Shown: positions 1 through 8,447, counted from the first letter of the stretch. The stretch is DNA of 64,000 bases from Aquificota bacterium (GCA_013153635.1 JAADDZ010000021.1:35905-99904), one strand, 5' to 3'. The notes: a model not told the origin generated them from the sequence alone. A program made the numbers and translations.

Positions 1-250
1 CTCATCTCCTTCTCCAAATCTCACTAAAAGCTCCTTTGTAGATTTTCCTCTAACTTCTACAAGGAGTGTGACGCTACCTTTGGTTTTGTCATAGTTAAAA
101 ACTGTAAGAGGTATTATCTCCCCTCCTTTTTTGGAGAGAATCATAACGAACTGACCATGTTTAAATTTTTTTAGCACATGGGGAGCGTGAACTTCCAAGA
201 GATAAAATCTGTCATTTAACACTTCTTTTTTTAGTATTGGAAATCCCACG
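1..250 (-). CDS. Sulfide dehydrogenase / ferredoxin-NADP reductase-like FAD/NAD-binding subunit (partial)
   Basis: Only the first 83 or so residues lie in the window; the gene runs off the left edge. The start is a GTG preceded by a CGGAGG Shine-Dalgarno seven bases upstream. The N-terminus (MGFPILKKEVLND, then HVLKKFKHGQFVMI and IIPLTVFNYDK) matches the FAD-binding beginning of the SudB/GltA/PyrK-like flavoprotein family. These proteins pass electrons between NAD(P)H, ferredoxin, or sulfide and polysulfide. The gene starts 16 bases after argF on the same strand, so the two are probably cotranscribed. The precise substrate cannot be told from this fragment; a PyrK-type subunit is the main alternative. 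Confidence 0.75.
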
Positions 251-265
251 GCAAAACCTCCGTTT

Positions 266-1177
266 TTATTTATAAAGAAAACTCATCAGTGCTTTTTGAG
301 CGTGCAACCTGTTTTCTGCTTGGGTGAATATTATGTCTGAAAATTTTTCAAAAATATCTTCTGTTATCTCTTCACCTTTATGGGCTGGTAAACAATGCAT
401 AACTATAGTATCTTTCTTTCCTGTTTTTGAAAGTAAGTTAGAATCAATCTGAAAGCCTTCAAAATCTTTTATTTTATCTTTTTCTCCTTCTTGTCCCATG
501 CTTACCCAAACATCTGTATAGATTATGTCAGCGTCTTTTACCGCTTCTTCAGGATTATTAGTTATTTCAAGATGGGTGTTATACCTGTCAGCTAATTTTA
601 AGCCTTCAGCTACAGCTTTTCCATTTGGTTCATAACCTTGCGGGGTCGCTACGCTAAGGTTTAATTCAGACAGAGGCGCTCCTAAAAGCCACGAGTTTGC
701 CATATTGTTTCCGTCTCCAATGTAGGCAAGCTTTAATCCCTCTAGTTTTCCAAAATACTCTTTTATAGTCATTATGTCTGACAAGATTTGACATGGGTGG
801 TGAAGGTCTGTTAATGCATTTATTACAGGAATATCACTATAGTGAGCCATATCCTCTATCTCTTTGTGAGAGAATGTTCTTATAACTAAGCCATCTAAAT
901 ATCTAGACAGTACTCTTGCAGTATCTTTTATGTCCTCTCCTCTGCTTATCTGGGTAGAAGAACCTTGTATATAAATAGGTTGACCTCCCATTTGATATAT
1001 ACCTACTTCAAAAGAGATTCTCGTCCTTGTCGACGGTTTCATAAAAATCATACCTATAGATTTCTTGTCTAGAGTCCTATCAGAAAACTTATGCTCCTTT
1101 AGGTGCAAACCGTACTGAACTATCTCAAAAATTTCCTCTCTTTTCAAATCAGAAATTGACAGAAAATCTTTTTTCAC
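266..1177 (-). CDS. argF: Ornithine carbamoyltransferase
   Basis: Transfers the carbamoyl group of carbamoyl phosphate to ornithine to make citrulline in arginine synthesis (cytoplasm). The carbamoyl-phosphate motif STRTR is near residue 49. HPCQ near 127 and HCLP near 261 are the ornithine-specific signatures that separate it from aspartate carbamoyltransferase. The open frame extends to a GTG at 1189, but I chose the GTG at 1177: a GGAGG lies five bases before it and would otherwise be inside the coding sequence. That gives about 303 residues, normal for the family. A good promoter lies at 1206-1234. It heads a short operon with the flavoprotein subunit that leaves the window. Confidence 0.95.
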   Translation of the reverse strand: MKKDFLSISDLKREEIFEIVQYGLHLKEHKFSDRTLDKKSIGMIFMKPSTRTRISFEVGIYQMGGQPIYIQGSSTQISRGEDIKDTARVLSRYLDGLVIRTFSHKEIEDMAHYSDIPVINALTDLHHPCQILSDIMTIKEYFGKLEGLKLAYIGDGNNMANSWLLGAPLSELNLSVATPQGYEPNGKAVAEGLKLADRYNTHLEITNNPEEAVKDADIIYTDVWVSMGQEGEKDKIKDFEGFQIDSNLLSKTGKKDTIVMHCLPAHKGEEITEDIFEKFSDIIFTQAENRLHAQKALMSFLYK

Positions 1178-1205
1178 AACAACCTCCACTTTTTAGAGAC
1201 ATAAA

Positions 1206-1234
1206 AATATAACATTGTTTTATTTTTTGTTCAA
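1206..1234 (-). promoter_or_regulatory. Sigma70-type promoter for argF
   Basis: On the minus strand, TTGAAC (1229-1234) and TATATT (1206-1211) are separated by exactly 17 bases. The predicted transcription start is close to 1199, about 20 bases before the chosen argF start. No operator-like repeat was seen here. Confidence 0.6.
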
Positions 1235-1305
1235 TCATTTCTCTAAAGAACTGTAAAACAGTACCGAAATAAAAATGAAACCTCATTCGCTAGAGGAATT
1301 TTCTC

Positions 1306-1596
1306 ATGAAAATTAAGTACTTAGCATATATATCTTTATCTTTGATGTTTATGTACACTGTGGCTACTATACATCACCTTGTATTTTTTAGGAAGATAGA
1401 GATTGAATTTTTTATATTTCCATTACTAAGTGCTGTTATATTCAGTACCGTTATCATTTTACTGTTAAAACAGTACGAACAGCTAAAAGAAAGAGAACTA
1501 AGGATAAAAAAACTAAACGAGAATCTAAAAAGGGAGATTCATCAAAAAAAATATAGAGCTAGAAAACATAGAGATAATAACAACAGAAATCTTTAA
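1306..1596 (+). CDS. Membrane/coiled-coil N-terminal part of a split GGDEF-EAL protein
   Basis: Encodes 96 residues: two predicted membrane segments (about residues 5-24 and 32-53), then a charged coiled-coil-like stretch. An AGAGGA ribosome site lies eight bases before the ATG. The last 20 or so residues are Arg/Lys/Asn-rich and look out of frame. The reading frame one base on, entered at an A8 run (1544-1551), continues the helix as NIELENIEIITTEIF and runs straight into the downstream PAS-GGDEF-EAL frame. I therefore read this as the sensor and linker half of a single protein with the next gene, not an independent gene. Whether the split is real, programmed or a sequencing error cannot be decided here. 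Confidence 0.7.
   Translation: MKIKYLAYISLSLMFMYTVATIHHLVFFRKIEIEFFIFPLLSAVIFSTVIILLLKQYEQLKERELRIKKLNENLKREIHQKKYRARKHRDNNNRNL
1544..1551 (+). other. A8 homopolymer at the frameshift point
   Basis: Eight consecutive A bases lie where the reading frame of the membrane segment must shift to join the PAS-GGDEF-EAL frame. Seven A bases would give one continuous protein. Runs of this length are known sites of polymerase slippage and of sequencing indels. Confidence 0.7.
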
Positions 1597-1609
1597 TAAC
1601 CAGCCTACT

Positions 1610-3232
1610 TTGACGATAGTTACCAATGGAAGTGAGATAAAGATGGTAAACAAAACATTTTTTAAGTACTTTAGCCAGTACTCTTCTTTGGAAGAATTTA
1701 AGAGGTTTCACAAAAGTATAGCCGAATTTTTCCAAGAGAAAAAAGGCTATCTAAAACCAACAAAAGAAGACAAAATCTGGATAGAACAGGTATGCAAAGA
1801 TAGTGGAAAAACTCACAAAGTATTCTTAAATATAAACGGACACAGATATATAATGTCTGTAAAAGCTTCTTCCTTTTATCTAAACAAGGAAAAACTCTTT
1901 GTAGTTGTATTTTCAGATATAACAGAGCTAGAAAAGATAAACAAAAAACTCGAATTTATGCTCTACCATGATGAGCTTACAATGCTCCCAAACCGAAGAG
2001 CCCTCATTAGGGATATAAAAAACGGCAAAAACAAAGAAGGGTTATGCTTGATAAACATAGATAATTTCAAATCTATAAACGATGTTTATGGAGTAAGGAT
2101 AGGAGACCAGATACTAAAAGAAGTATCTAAAAGGTTAATCTTATGCCTAGAAAGGCAGAACAAAAAGGATAGTAAAGTTTACAAACTACACGCAGATGAA
2201 TTTGCAATCCTATATTTCCACAACAACAAATCTATAAAAGAGTATCAGACAATTATATCCCTAATCATATACGAACTTACAGAAAAACCCTATGTTTTTG
2301 GAGATTACGAAATATTTATAAGTGTTTCTGTAGGTGTTTCTCTATCTGAATGGATAGAAAATATCGATGAACTCCTTCCAACAGCTGATGTAGCATTAAA
2401 AACCGCCAAAAAAGAAAAAAAACATTTCGTCTTTTACAAAGATGTAGAAAAAGAGAAAAAAGATTATGCAGAAAACATATATTGGACAAAAAAATTGGTA
2501 AAAGCTCTAAAACATGACCAGATAAAAGTGTTTTATCAACCTATATATTCTATAAAAGAAAACAAGATAACGAAATTCGAATGTCTAGTTAGAATGATAG
2601 ACGAACACAAAAATGTAATTACCCCGTATAAATTTCTTGAAATAGCAAAAATATCAAAAATCTATCCAGAATTAACAAAAAGAGTTATAAGAGAAAGTTT
2701 TTCTTACTGTAGAAATTGTGAACATGAGTTTTCGATAAATATCGACATTCAAGATATACTAAATGAAGATGTAGTTGAGTTTATTGTGGAATATATCAAA
2801 AAGTACAACGTAGGAGAGAAACTAGTATTCGAATTCTTAGAAACAGAAAGTATAGGAAACTACGAAATAATAAAAGATTTTATCAATGATATGAAAAAAT
2901 TTGGGTGTAAATTTGCAATTGACGATTTTGGTTCTGGTTACTCAAACTTTGAAAGACTGATGGAGCTAAATATAAGTTATATAAAAATAGATTCATCATT
3001 TATCAAAAAACTTCCATACGACCGAGACAGCCACAAAATAGTAAAGCTTATCAATGAGTTTGCCCACACAATTGGAGCAGAAACAGTAGCAGAATTTGTA
3101 TCTTCAAAAGATATTTTTGACAAAGTAGTAGAGCTAGGTATAGACCACGCCCAAGGATTCTATATTGGAGAGCCAAAACCAAAAATAGACAAAACAATGC
3201 TGTTAGATGTTTTTGATAGATTTATAACCTAA
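1610..3232 (+). CDS. PAS-GGDEF-EAL c-di-GMP signalling protein (split from its membrane segment)
   Basis: A PAS-like region spans about residues 1-110, a GGDEF domain 118-275 and an EAL domain 290-535. The GGDEF signature is degenerate (HADEF at 194-198), so diguanylate cyclase activity is unlikely. The EAL signature reads ECL (324-326) but keeps the metal-binding Glu. DDFG (438-441) and the IKID stretch are intact, so phosphodiesterase activity is plausible. The listed TTG start has no convincing ribosome site; the open frame reaches back to the A8 run at 1544-1551 and reads on from the upstream membrane gene. The natural product is probably an inner-membrane protein of about 650 residues. 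The end overlaps the convergent exchanger gene by 11 bases. Confidence 0.85.
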   Translation: MTIVTNGSEIKMVNKTFFKYFSQYSSLEEFKRFHKSIAEFFQEKKGYLKPTKEDKIWIEQVCKDSGKTHKVFLNINGHRYIMSVKASSFYLNKEKLFVVVFSDITELEKINKKLEFMLYHDELTMLPNRRALIRDIKNGKNKEGLCLINIDNFKSINDVYGVRIGDQILKEVSKRLILCLERQNKKDSKVYKLHADEFAILYFHNNKSIKEYQTIISLIIYELTEKPYVFGDYEIFISVSVGVSLSEWIENIDELLPTADVALKTAKKEKKHFVFYKDVEKEKKDYAENIYWTKKLVKALKHDQIKVFYQPIYSIKENKITKFECLVRMIDEHKNVITPYKFLEIAKISKIYPELTKRVIRESFSYCRNCEHEFSINIDIQDILNEDVVEFIVEYIKKYNVGEKLVFEFLETESIGNYEIIKDFINDMKKFGCKFAIDDFGSGYSNFERLMELNISYIKIDSSFIKKLPYDRDSHKIVKLINEFAHTIGAETVAEFVSSKDIFDKVVELGIDHAQGFYIGEPKPKIDKTMLLDVFDRFIT

Positions 3233-4223
3233 GGTGATAGGTAAGATATATACCTAACACATACAAAATTGCAAGGAGTATAGACTCATTACCAATAAAG
3301 AAATATTTGCGTTCTACTTTGTATATAAGACCAATGATAACCACACATGTCATAATAACAGCGAACAAAGCAGGAATCACAGAAGACAGACTCATATAAC
3401 TATAAACAGACCCTTTCAAAAAGAAAAAATCAGAAACAGCCATAATAAAAACATTAAAAATATTACTCCCCAAAAGATTCGCTACAGCTATTTGGACTAA
3501 ACCTAACTTTATAGAGGCTATAGATACTGCAAGTTCAGGCAAAGAGGTAGTAACAGCGATAAAAAAACTACCAAAAAACGTTTCAGATAAACCAAACGCC
3601 TGTATGATTTTTTCTCCTCTTTCAGGAAGTAAGGTTGCCGCAAAAATTATAAAAACAGAGTTAAGAGCATACTTAAAAACCACATCTTTTAACGGAATCT
3701 GTTCATATTTCAATTTTTGAGCTATCTCATGGGTAGCCTTTTTCAGCAATCTCCTCTCATAAGAAGTAGATACTTTAAGAGCAAAAATGTATATAACGAT
3801 TATTATCAGCGAACTAAGACTAACCCACTTGATAGAAAAGATATACTTACTCATAAGTATAGACAAAACAGCAACAACAATAAGAACAATCCCAAAAGAA
3901 GCTGTAAGAGTAAAACCGTGATGAACCTTTGTGGTAAGTGGTTGCTGTTTTATAAAAGCATCAAGAATAACCAGCATAAAAAGATTTGCCATACAGCTTC
4001 CAAATATATCTCCAGCTAATAAATCAGCAGACTCTACAATAGCTACAGAACTTATACCTGTTATAAGCTCCGGAAGAGAAGTTATAGAAGCAATAAAAAT
4101 CAGACCGATAATAGTTTTCCCTAGATTTAACTTTTCAGCTAAAATATCCCCATACTTTACAAGGTTCTTTCCAGAAAAAAGTACAATAAGCATCAAAACA
4201 AAAAATTCAACCCATAAAATCAT
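3222..4223 (-). CDS. Sodium/calcium exchanger family (CaCA) membrane protein
   Basis: An inner-membrane cation antiporter of 333 residues with about ten hydrophobic segments. It carries the two inverted alpha-repeat signatures of the Ca2+:cation antiporter family. The first holds ITSLPELITG followed by GDIFGSCMANLF; the second holds TTSLPELAVSIAS followed by ANLLGSNIFNVF. The paired acidic residue in each SLPE motif is the expected cation ligand. It resembles YrbG-type exchangers. The ion actually moved (Ca2+, Na+ or K+) cannot be told from sequence. It is transcribed alone and divergently from pyrB, with only a weak ribosome site. Confidence 0.88.
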   Translation of the reverse strand: MILWVEFFVLMLIVLFSGKNLVKYGDILAEKLNLGKTIIGLIFIASITSLPELITGISSVAIVESADLLAGDIFGSCMANLFMLVILDAFIKQQPLTTKVHHGFTLTASFGIVLIVVAVLSILMSKYIFSIKWVSLSSLIIIVIYIFALKVSTSYERRLLKKATHEIAQKLKYEQIPLKDVVFKYALNSVFIIFAATLLPERGEKIIQAFGLSETFFGSFFIAVTTSLPELAVSIASIKLGLVQIAVANLLGSNIFNVFIMAVSDFFFLKGSVYSYMSLSSVIPALFAVIMTCVVIIGLIYKVERKYFFIGNESILLAILYVLGIYLTYHLRL

Positions 4224-4247
4224 TCTATTGCGCCTACAAAAATAAAC

Positions 4248-4277
4248 TTGTTAAGATTAATTTTAATCTGTTAATAT
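4248..4277 (+). promoter_or_regulatory. pyrB promoter region with a perfect palindrome in the spacer
   Basis: TTGTTA (4248-4253) and TAATAT (4272-4277) are 18 bases apart. Between them lies the 16-base perfect palindrome AGATTAATTTTAATCT (4254-4269). A palindrome between the -35 and -10 boxes is a classic operator position, but AT-rich DNA produces such dyads by chance and no regulator is identified. Confidence 0.4.
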
Positions 4278-4310
4278 TTTTTTTACCTGAAAATTTTTCG
4301 AGGACTTAGA

Positions 4311-5228
4311 TTGAAAGATTTACTAAGCATCAACCAACTTTCAGAAGAAGATATAACACATATATACGAAATAGCCAAAGACTACAAAAAAAAGTACAAA
4401 AACAATCAAAAAAAATTTACAGACCTAAAAGGATACTCTGTACTACTTCCATTCTTTGAAAACTCAACCAGAACAAGAACATCTTTTGAGCTTGCAGGAA
4501 AGATACTTTCAGCAGACACGATAAACATAAACTCCTCCCAAAGCTCTGTCAAAAAAGGAGAGAATCTATACGACACTATTAAAACCTTAGAAGCTATGAA
4601 CAGTGATTTTATCGTGATAAGGCATTACATGTCAGGAGCTCCTCACATTGTAGCAAAAGAAATAAAATCAAGGATAATAAATGCAGGAGACGGAATGAAC
4701 GAACACCCTTCCCAAGCGCTAATCGACGGGTTCACCATTCTAGAAGAAAAAGGAGAAATAAAAAACCTAAAAATAGTGATAATAGGAGATATACTACACA
4801 GTAGAGTAGCTCGTTCAGACATAAAACTCTTCAAAAAGCTAGGAGCAGAAGTAACTCTATGCGCACCTATAACGATGATACCTAGATACGCCCAAACACT
4901 AGGAGCAGACTACATAACAACAAATATTGAAGATGCCCTAAAAGATAAAGATGTAGCTATATTCTTAAGAATCCAGCTAGAAAGACAATCAAAAGTATAT
5001 TTCACCTCATTAAACGAATACTCTATAAAATACGGTTTAAATCAGGAAAGATTAAACCTCCTAAAAGAAGATGCAGTTATAATGCACCCGGGACCAGTAA
5101 ACAGAGGAATAGAAATCCAAAGTGAGTTAGTATATGGAAACAGAAGCTTAATCTTAGAACAAGTGGAAAATGGTCTTTTTATAAGAAAGGCTATTTACAA
5201 ATTTTTACTTGAAAAAACAGGAGGATAG
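4311..5228 (+). CDS. pyrB: Aspartate carbamoyltransferase catalytic subunit
   Basis: Makes N-carbamoyl-aspartate from carbamoyl phosphate and aspartate, the committed step of pyrimidine synthesis. The 305-residue protein shows STRTR (phosphate binding), HPSQ (NEHPSQALIDG) and the pyrimidine-type MHPGPVNRG near the C-terminus, which separates it from ArgF nearby. The start is TTG, with GAGGA upstream. It lies two bases before the Deg-type protease gene, so the two may be cotranscribed. No regulatory subunit gene (pyrI) is seen in the window, as expected for many bacteria. Confidence 0.95.
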   Translation: MKDLLSINQLSEEDITHIYEIAKDYKKKYKNNQKKFTDLKGYSVLLPFFENSTRTRTSFELAGKILSADTININSSQSSVKKGENLYDTIKTLEAMNSDFIVIRHYMSGAPHIVAKEIKSRIINAGDGMNEHPSQALIDGFTILEEKGEIKNLKIVIIGDILHSRVARSDIKLFKKLGAEVTLCAPITMIPRYAQTLGADYITTNIEDALKDKDVAIFLRIQLERQSKVYFTSLNEYSIKYGLNQERLNLLKEDAVIMHPGPVNRGIEIQSELVYGNRSLILEQVENGLFIRKAIYKFLLEKTGG

Positions 5229-5230
5229 AT

Positions 5231-6628
5231 ATGAACAGAAAATTTTTATCCATATTTTTCGTTCTTCTCACCATAGGATATTCATATGCAGGTCTCATGC
5301 TTAAACAGTTCGATAGAGAAATCGTAGACATCGTAGAAGATGTATCTCCAGCAGTGGTTACTATCTTTACTATAAGAGAAGTAAAAGTTCCTAACCCTTT
5401 TAGAGACCTACCATTTGGAGAATTCTTTGGATTCCCACCAGATAGAGATTTTACCCAAAGAGTAGAAGGTCTTGGTTCAGGATTTATCGTCAAAGTAGAC
5501 GAAAAGAAAAAGTTAGTCTATATCATAACCAACAACCATGTCATAGAAAACGCAACAAACATACAAGTAAAATTCAAAAACAAAAAAGTCCTAGACGCAA
5601 AAGTGATAGGAAAAGACAAATTAAGCGACATCGCTATAATAGCAGTACCTTTCAAAAAAGGAATAGAAAACTACGCAAAAAAACATATCCTAAAATTTGG
5701 AAATTCTGACAAACTAAAACAAGGAAATCTCGTTATAGCGATTGGAAACCCGTTAGGACTAGACGGAACTGTTACTATGGGGATAATCTCCGCTTTAGAC
5801 AGGTCTATCGAAGGACACCCGGGAGAAGGGTTTATCCAGACAGACGCCGCAATAAATCCGGGAAACTCTGGAGGTCCCTTAGTAAACATAGATGGAGAAG
5901 TAGTAGGTATCAATACAGCTATAATAGCAGGCGCCCAAGGGTTAGGATTTGCAGTACCAGCAAACCAAGCAAAATGGGTAATGGAACATATACTAAAATA
6001 CGGAAAAGTAAAAAGAGGAAAAATAGGAGTAATAATCCAACCCCTAACCCCAGACCTTGCAGAACATTTTAACGTAGAACACGGAGTAGTAGTATCAAAG
6101 GTAATAAAAGGAGGACCTGCAGACAAAGCAGGTATAAAACCCGGAGATGTCATAGTTGCAGTAAACGGTAACCCTGTAGAAGACCCTAACGATGTACAAA
6201 AATACGTAATGAGAACAGAACCGGGTAAATATGTAACTCTTACCATAATAAGAGATGGAAAAAAACTAAACATAAAAGTCAAAACAGTACCATGGGAAGA
6301 AGAAATAGATGTTAGTAATCTAAGAGACTTAGAAATAAAATATGGAATAATCGTTAGAGATATAACACCAGAGATAAGACAAAGGTACGGTCTACCAAAG
6401 ATACCTCATGGAGTTCTAGTTATAGATGTAAAACCCGGTTCACCTGCAGACGAAGCAGGATTAAGAACAGGAGACATAATAATCTCGGTAAACAAAAAAC
6501 CTATAAAAACAGCAGAAGAGTTTTGGAAAGAAATACAAAAAGCCAAAGCACAAGGCAAAAAAAGTGTGCTTTTATATGTACAAAGAGGATACACAAGCAT
6601 ATGGACAACTCTACCAATCATAAAATAA
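5231..6628 (+). CDS. Deg/HtrA-type periplasmic serine protease with two PDZ domains
   Basis: A 465-residue envelope quality-control protease. An N-terminal hydrophobic segment (residues 4-20, ending near YAG) is a probable signal peptide. The trypsin-like domain has the full triad: His103 (NNHV), Asp133 (SDIA) and Ser213 in GNSGGP. Two PDZ domains follow, at about 260-350 and 370-460, both with the GDVIV/GDIII-type ligand loop. This is the DegP/DegQ architecture; the Q-linker found in DegP is short (residues 65-79), so a DegQ-like enzyme is possible. It follows pyrB closely and is followed by a hairpin and nadD. Confidence 0.93.
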   Translation: MNRKFLSIFFVLLTIGYSYAGLMLKQFDREIVDIVEDVSPAVVTIFTIREVKVPNPFRDLPFGEFFGFPPDRDFTQRVEGLGSGFIVKVDEKKKLVYIITNNHVIENATNIQVKFKNKKVLDAKVIGKDKLSDIAIIAVPFKKGIENYAKKHILKFGNSDKLKQGNLVIAIGNPLGLDGTVTMGIISALDRSIEGHPGEGFIQTDAAINPGNSGGPLVNIDGEVVGINTAIIAGAQGLGFAVPANQAKWVMEHILKYGKVKRGKIGVIIQPLTPDLAEHFNVEHGVVVSKVIKGGPADKAGIKPGDVIVAVNGNPVEDPNDVQKYVMRTEPGKYVTLTIIRDGKKLNIKVKTVPWEEEIDVSNLRDLEIKYGIIVRDITPEIRQRYGLPKIPHGVLVIDVKPGSPADEAGLRTGDIIISVNKKPIKTAEEFWKEIQKAKAQGKKSVLLYVQRGYTSIWTTLPIIK

Positions 6629-6634
6629 AAGAAG

Positions 6635-6652
6635 GGGGCTTTTTTAAGCCCC
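6635..6652 (+). terminator. Hairpin between the protease gene and nadD
   Basis: A stem of seven pairs (GGGGCTT/AAGCCCC) with a TTTT loop. It is not followed by a T run (the next bases are TATATAAG), and nadD starts ten bases later. It may be a weak terminator, a processing site or an mRNA-protecting hairpin that lowers nadD expression. Confidence 0.45.
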
Positions 6653-6662
6653 TATATAAGTC

Positions 6663-7292
6663 ATGATTGGACTATTTGGCGGTAGTTTTGACCCAGTTCA
6701 TATAGGACATCTTAGAATAGGAGAAGATATAAGAGAATATTTCTCCTTAGAAGAGATAATATTCATACCAGCCTACCAATCCCCATTGAAACCAGAGACT
6801 AGAGCTTCAGCAGAAGATAGACTGTACATGTTAAAAGAGTCCATAAAATACAACCCAAAATTTAAAGTAAGCGATTTTGAGCTAAGAAGAAAAGAAAAAT
6901 CATATACGATATACACCGCCAAGTATTTCGTAAAAAAACTCGGATACTTTCCAGCGTTTATTGTAGGCACAGATGCCTTTTTAACACTACATAAATGGAA
7001 AGAAGCAGAAAAAATTGTAAAACTTCTAAACTTTATTGTGGTTGGAAGAAACGATTTTAATATTGAAATTTTAAAAAAGTATCTACAAACACACTTTCCT
7101 AATATAGAACTACTCATAGACAAAACATCTATAGATAAAAACAAAACAGCTGTCTACTTCTTCGGCAAAAGAAGGATAGATGTCTCCTCCTCCGAAATCA
7201 GACAGCGAATAAAAGAGAACAAAACTATAACCTACCTTGTATTACCAGAAGTTGAGTATTATATTATTAAGAAAAAATTGTACAGAGGATAA
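6663..7292 (+). CDS. nadD: Nicotinate-nucleotide adenylyltransferase
   Basis: Adenylates nicotinate mononucleotide to deamido-NAD in NAD synthesis. The 209-residue protein begins with the nucleotidyltransferase motif GGSFDPVHIGHL, including the catalytic HxGH, and ends with the VSSSEIRQRI signature. The start ATG lies only ten bases after a GC hairpin and has no evident Shine-Dalgarno, so translation could depend on readthrough of that hairpin or on coupling. clpS follows two bases after its stop, implying an operon. Confidence 0.93.
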   Translation: MIGLFGGSFDPVHIGHLRIGEDIREYFSLEEIIFIPAYQSPLKPETRASAEDRLYMLKESIKYNPKFKVSDFELRRKEKSYTIYTAKYFVKKLGYFPAFIVGTDAFLTLHKWKEAEKIVKLLNFIVVGRNDFNIEILKKYLQTHFPNIELLIDKTSIDKNKTAVYFFGKRRIDVSSSEIRQRIKENKTITYLVLPEVEYYIIKKKLYRG

Positions 7293-7294
7293 AC

Positions 7295-7573
7295 ATGTCA
7301 ATAGGATTTGAAAGAGAAGAAAAATCCTCTGTTGATACATTAACAAGTATCCCTGCAAAAGTCGTACTGTATAACGACGATTGGCATACTTTTGAAGAAG
7401 TTATATATCAGATTATAAAAGCTATAAAATGTGACTTAAAAACTGCAGAACAGCTTACATGGGAAGTCCATAGTAAAGGCAAAGCGGTAGTGTTTGAAGG
7501 AGATTTAGAAGAAGCAATAAAAGTAGCGAACATACTAGAAGAGATAGATTTATCCGTAGAAATATACCTTTAA
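7295..7573 (+). CDS. clpS: ATP-dependent Clp protease adaptor ClpS
   Basis: Delivers N-degron substrates to the ClpA/ClpC-ClpP protease. The 92-residue protein has the family core LYNDDWHTFEEV, in which the Asn-Asp pair forms the N-terminal residue pocket, followed by the helical TAEQLTWEVHSKGKAVV region. It has an AGAGGAT ribosome site overlapping the end of nadD, and overlaps the convergent DUF3108 gene by four bases. No clpA or clpP gene is in the window. Confidence 0.92.
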   Translation: MSIGFEREEKSSVDTLTSIPAKVVLYNDDWHTFEEVIYQIIKAIKCDLKTAEQLTWEVHSKGKAVVFEGDLEEAIKVANILEEIDLSVEIYL

Positions 7574-8271
7574 ATTTTGTTTAAAACAATAACCCCTTTA
7601 TCAAAAACAGCCCTTATCTTAACGGGAAAACCAGTTCTCTCATCGACCCAAATTTTCCACTTCCCCTTTGTTTTTATCAAACCTTCACCTTGTAATCTCG
7701 GCTCTAAAACCAAAACGTAACATCTATAAGACTTGGAACCAACTCTTATCTCTTCTCTCTTAGAAAATTTGTAAGGAATCTTATACTTTTCCCCATCAAA
7801 GAAGATACTCAAAAAACCTTCTTTCTCATATCTAAAGGTCTTAAAAAGCAAAACAGTAGCAGTAAAAGGGTCTAGATAACCTTCCTCGTTAGGAACAACT
7901 TTAGAAAATCTCCTTATCACACTTCCCCTTTTTATACTCTTCTTGGTTAGTATTAGCGCATCTTTAAACTCATACCAGTACTCCACAGAAAAATCCTTTT
8001 CCCTTTGAACAAAAAAGAACTTTTTACTTTTGTCATTTATCGAAAGGGCAAAACCTCTGTATTTTATATCTTTAAAGGCTTTTAATATACCGATAGTTTC
8101 TACAGTAGCAGTGAACCTACCTTCTCCTTCTTTCTCTACGTAAGAAATACAGTTTTTAATAACAGGGATAAAAAAATAGTAACCCTTATAACACGAAGAA
8201 AAAGTAATATCTTTACCAAAAGCACCTATATAAAATAAAAATAAACTCAACAAAACATAATTCATAAACAT
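7570..8271 (-). CDS. DUF3108-type exported protein
   Basis: About 233 residues beginning with a hydrophobic signal-like segment (NYVLLSLFLFYIGAFG) and then an all-beta region resembling DUF3108 proteins, including the C-terminal KIWVDERTGFPVKI hallmark. These proteins are secreted or outer-envelope proteins of unknown function. The frame stays open to 8391, but that extension would overlap the divergent groES promoter and lacks a signal peptide. I chose the ATG pair at 8271 and 8265. A TATAAT (8275-8280) lies just before them, which would place the transcript start almost on the ATG, so a leaderless message is possible. Confidence 0.75.
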   Translation of the reverse strand: MFMNYVLLSLFLFYIGAFGKDITFSSCYKGYYFFIPVIKNCISYVEKEGEGRFTATVETIGILKAFKDIKYRGFALSINDKSKKFFFVQREKDFSVEYWYEFKDALILTKKSIKRGSVIRRFSKVVPNEEGYLDPFTATVLLFKTFRYEKEGFLSIFFDGEKYKIPYKFSKREEIRVGSKSYRCYVLVLEPRLQGEGLIKTKGKWKIWVDERTGFPVKIRAVFDKGVIVLNKI

Positions 8272-8371
8272 AAAATTATATCCAAGGAAACATTTATCTA
8301 GTATAATAATATTATTAAAGCTTAATAAGATTTTCTTAGTTATATTAAATAAGATTTTATAAACAAAGGTC

Positions 8372-8400
8372 TTGCAAAAATTAAAATTCATCTCTATAAT
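8372..8400 (+). promoter_or_regulatory. Sigma70-type promoter for groES-groEL
   Basis: TTGCAA (8372-8377), a 17-base spacer, then a consensus TATAAT (8395-8400). No CIRCE inverted repeat (TTAGCACTC with its complement) was found near it, so control by HrcA is not supported by this sequence. Confidence 0.7.
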
Positions 8401-8447
8401 ATTTAATAATTAAATCCTCTACCAAAGATACAAAGGAGGGTAAAAAA

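Noticed and set aside
5671-6282. Open frame of about 200 codons antisense to the Deg-type protease gene
   Set aside because: It lies entirely inside a well-supported gene, is Pro/Ser/Thr-rich and shows no domain.
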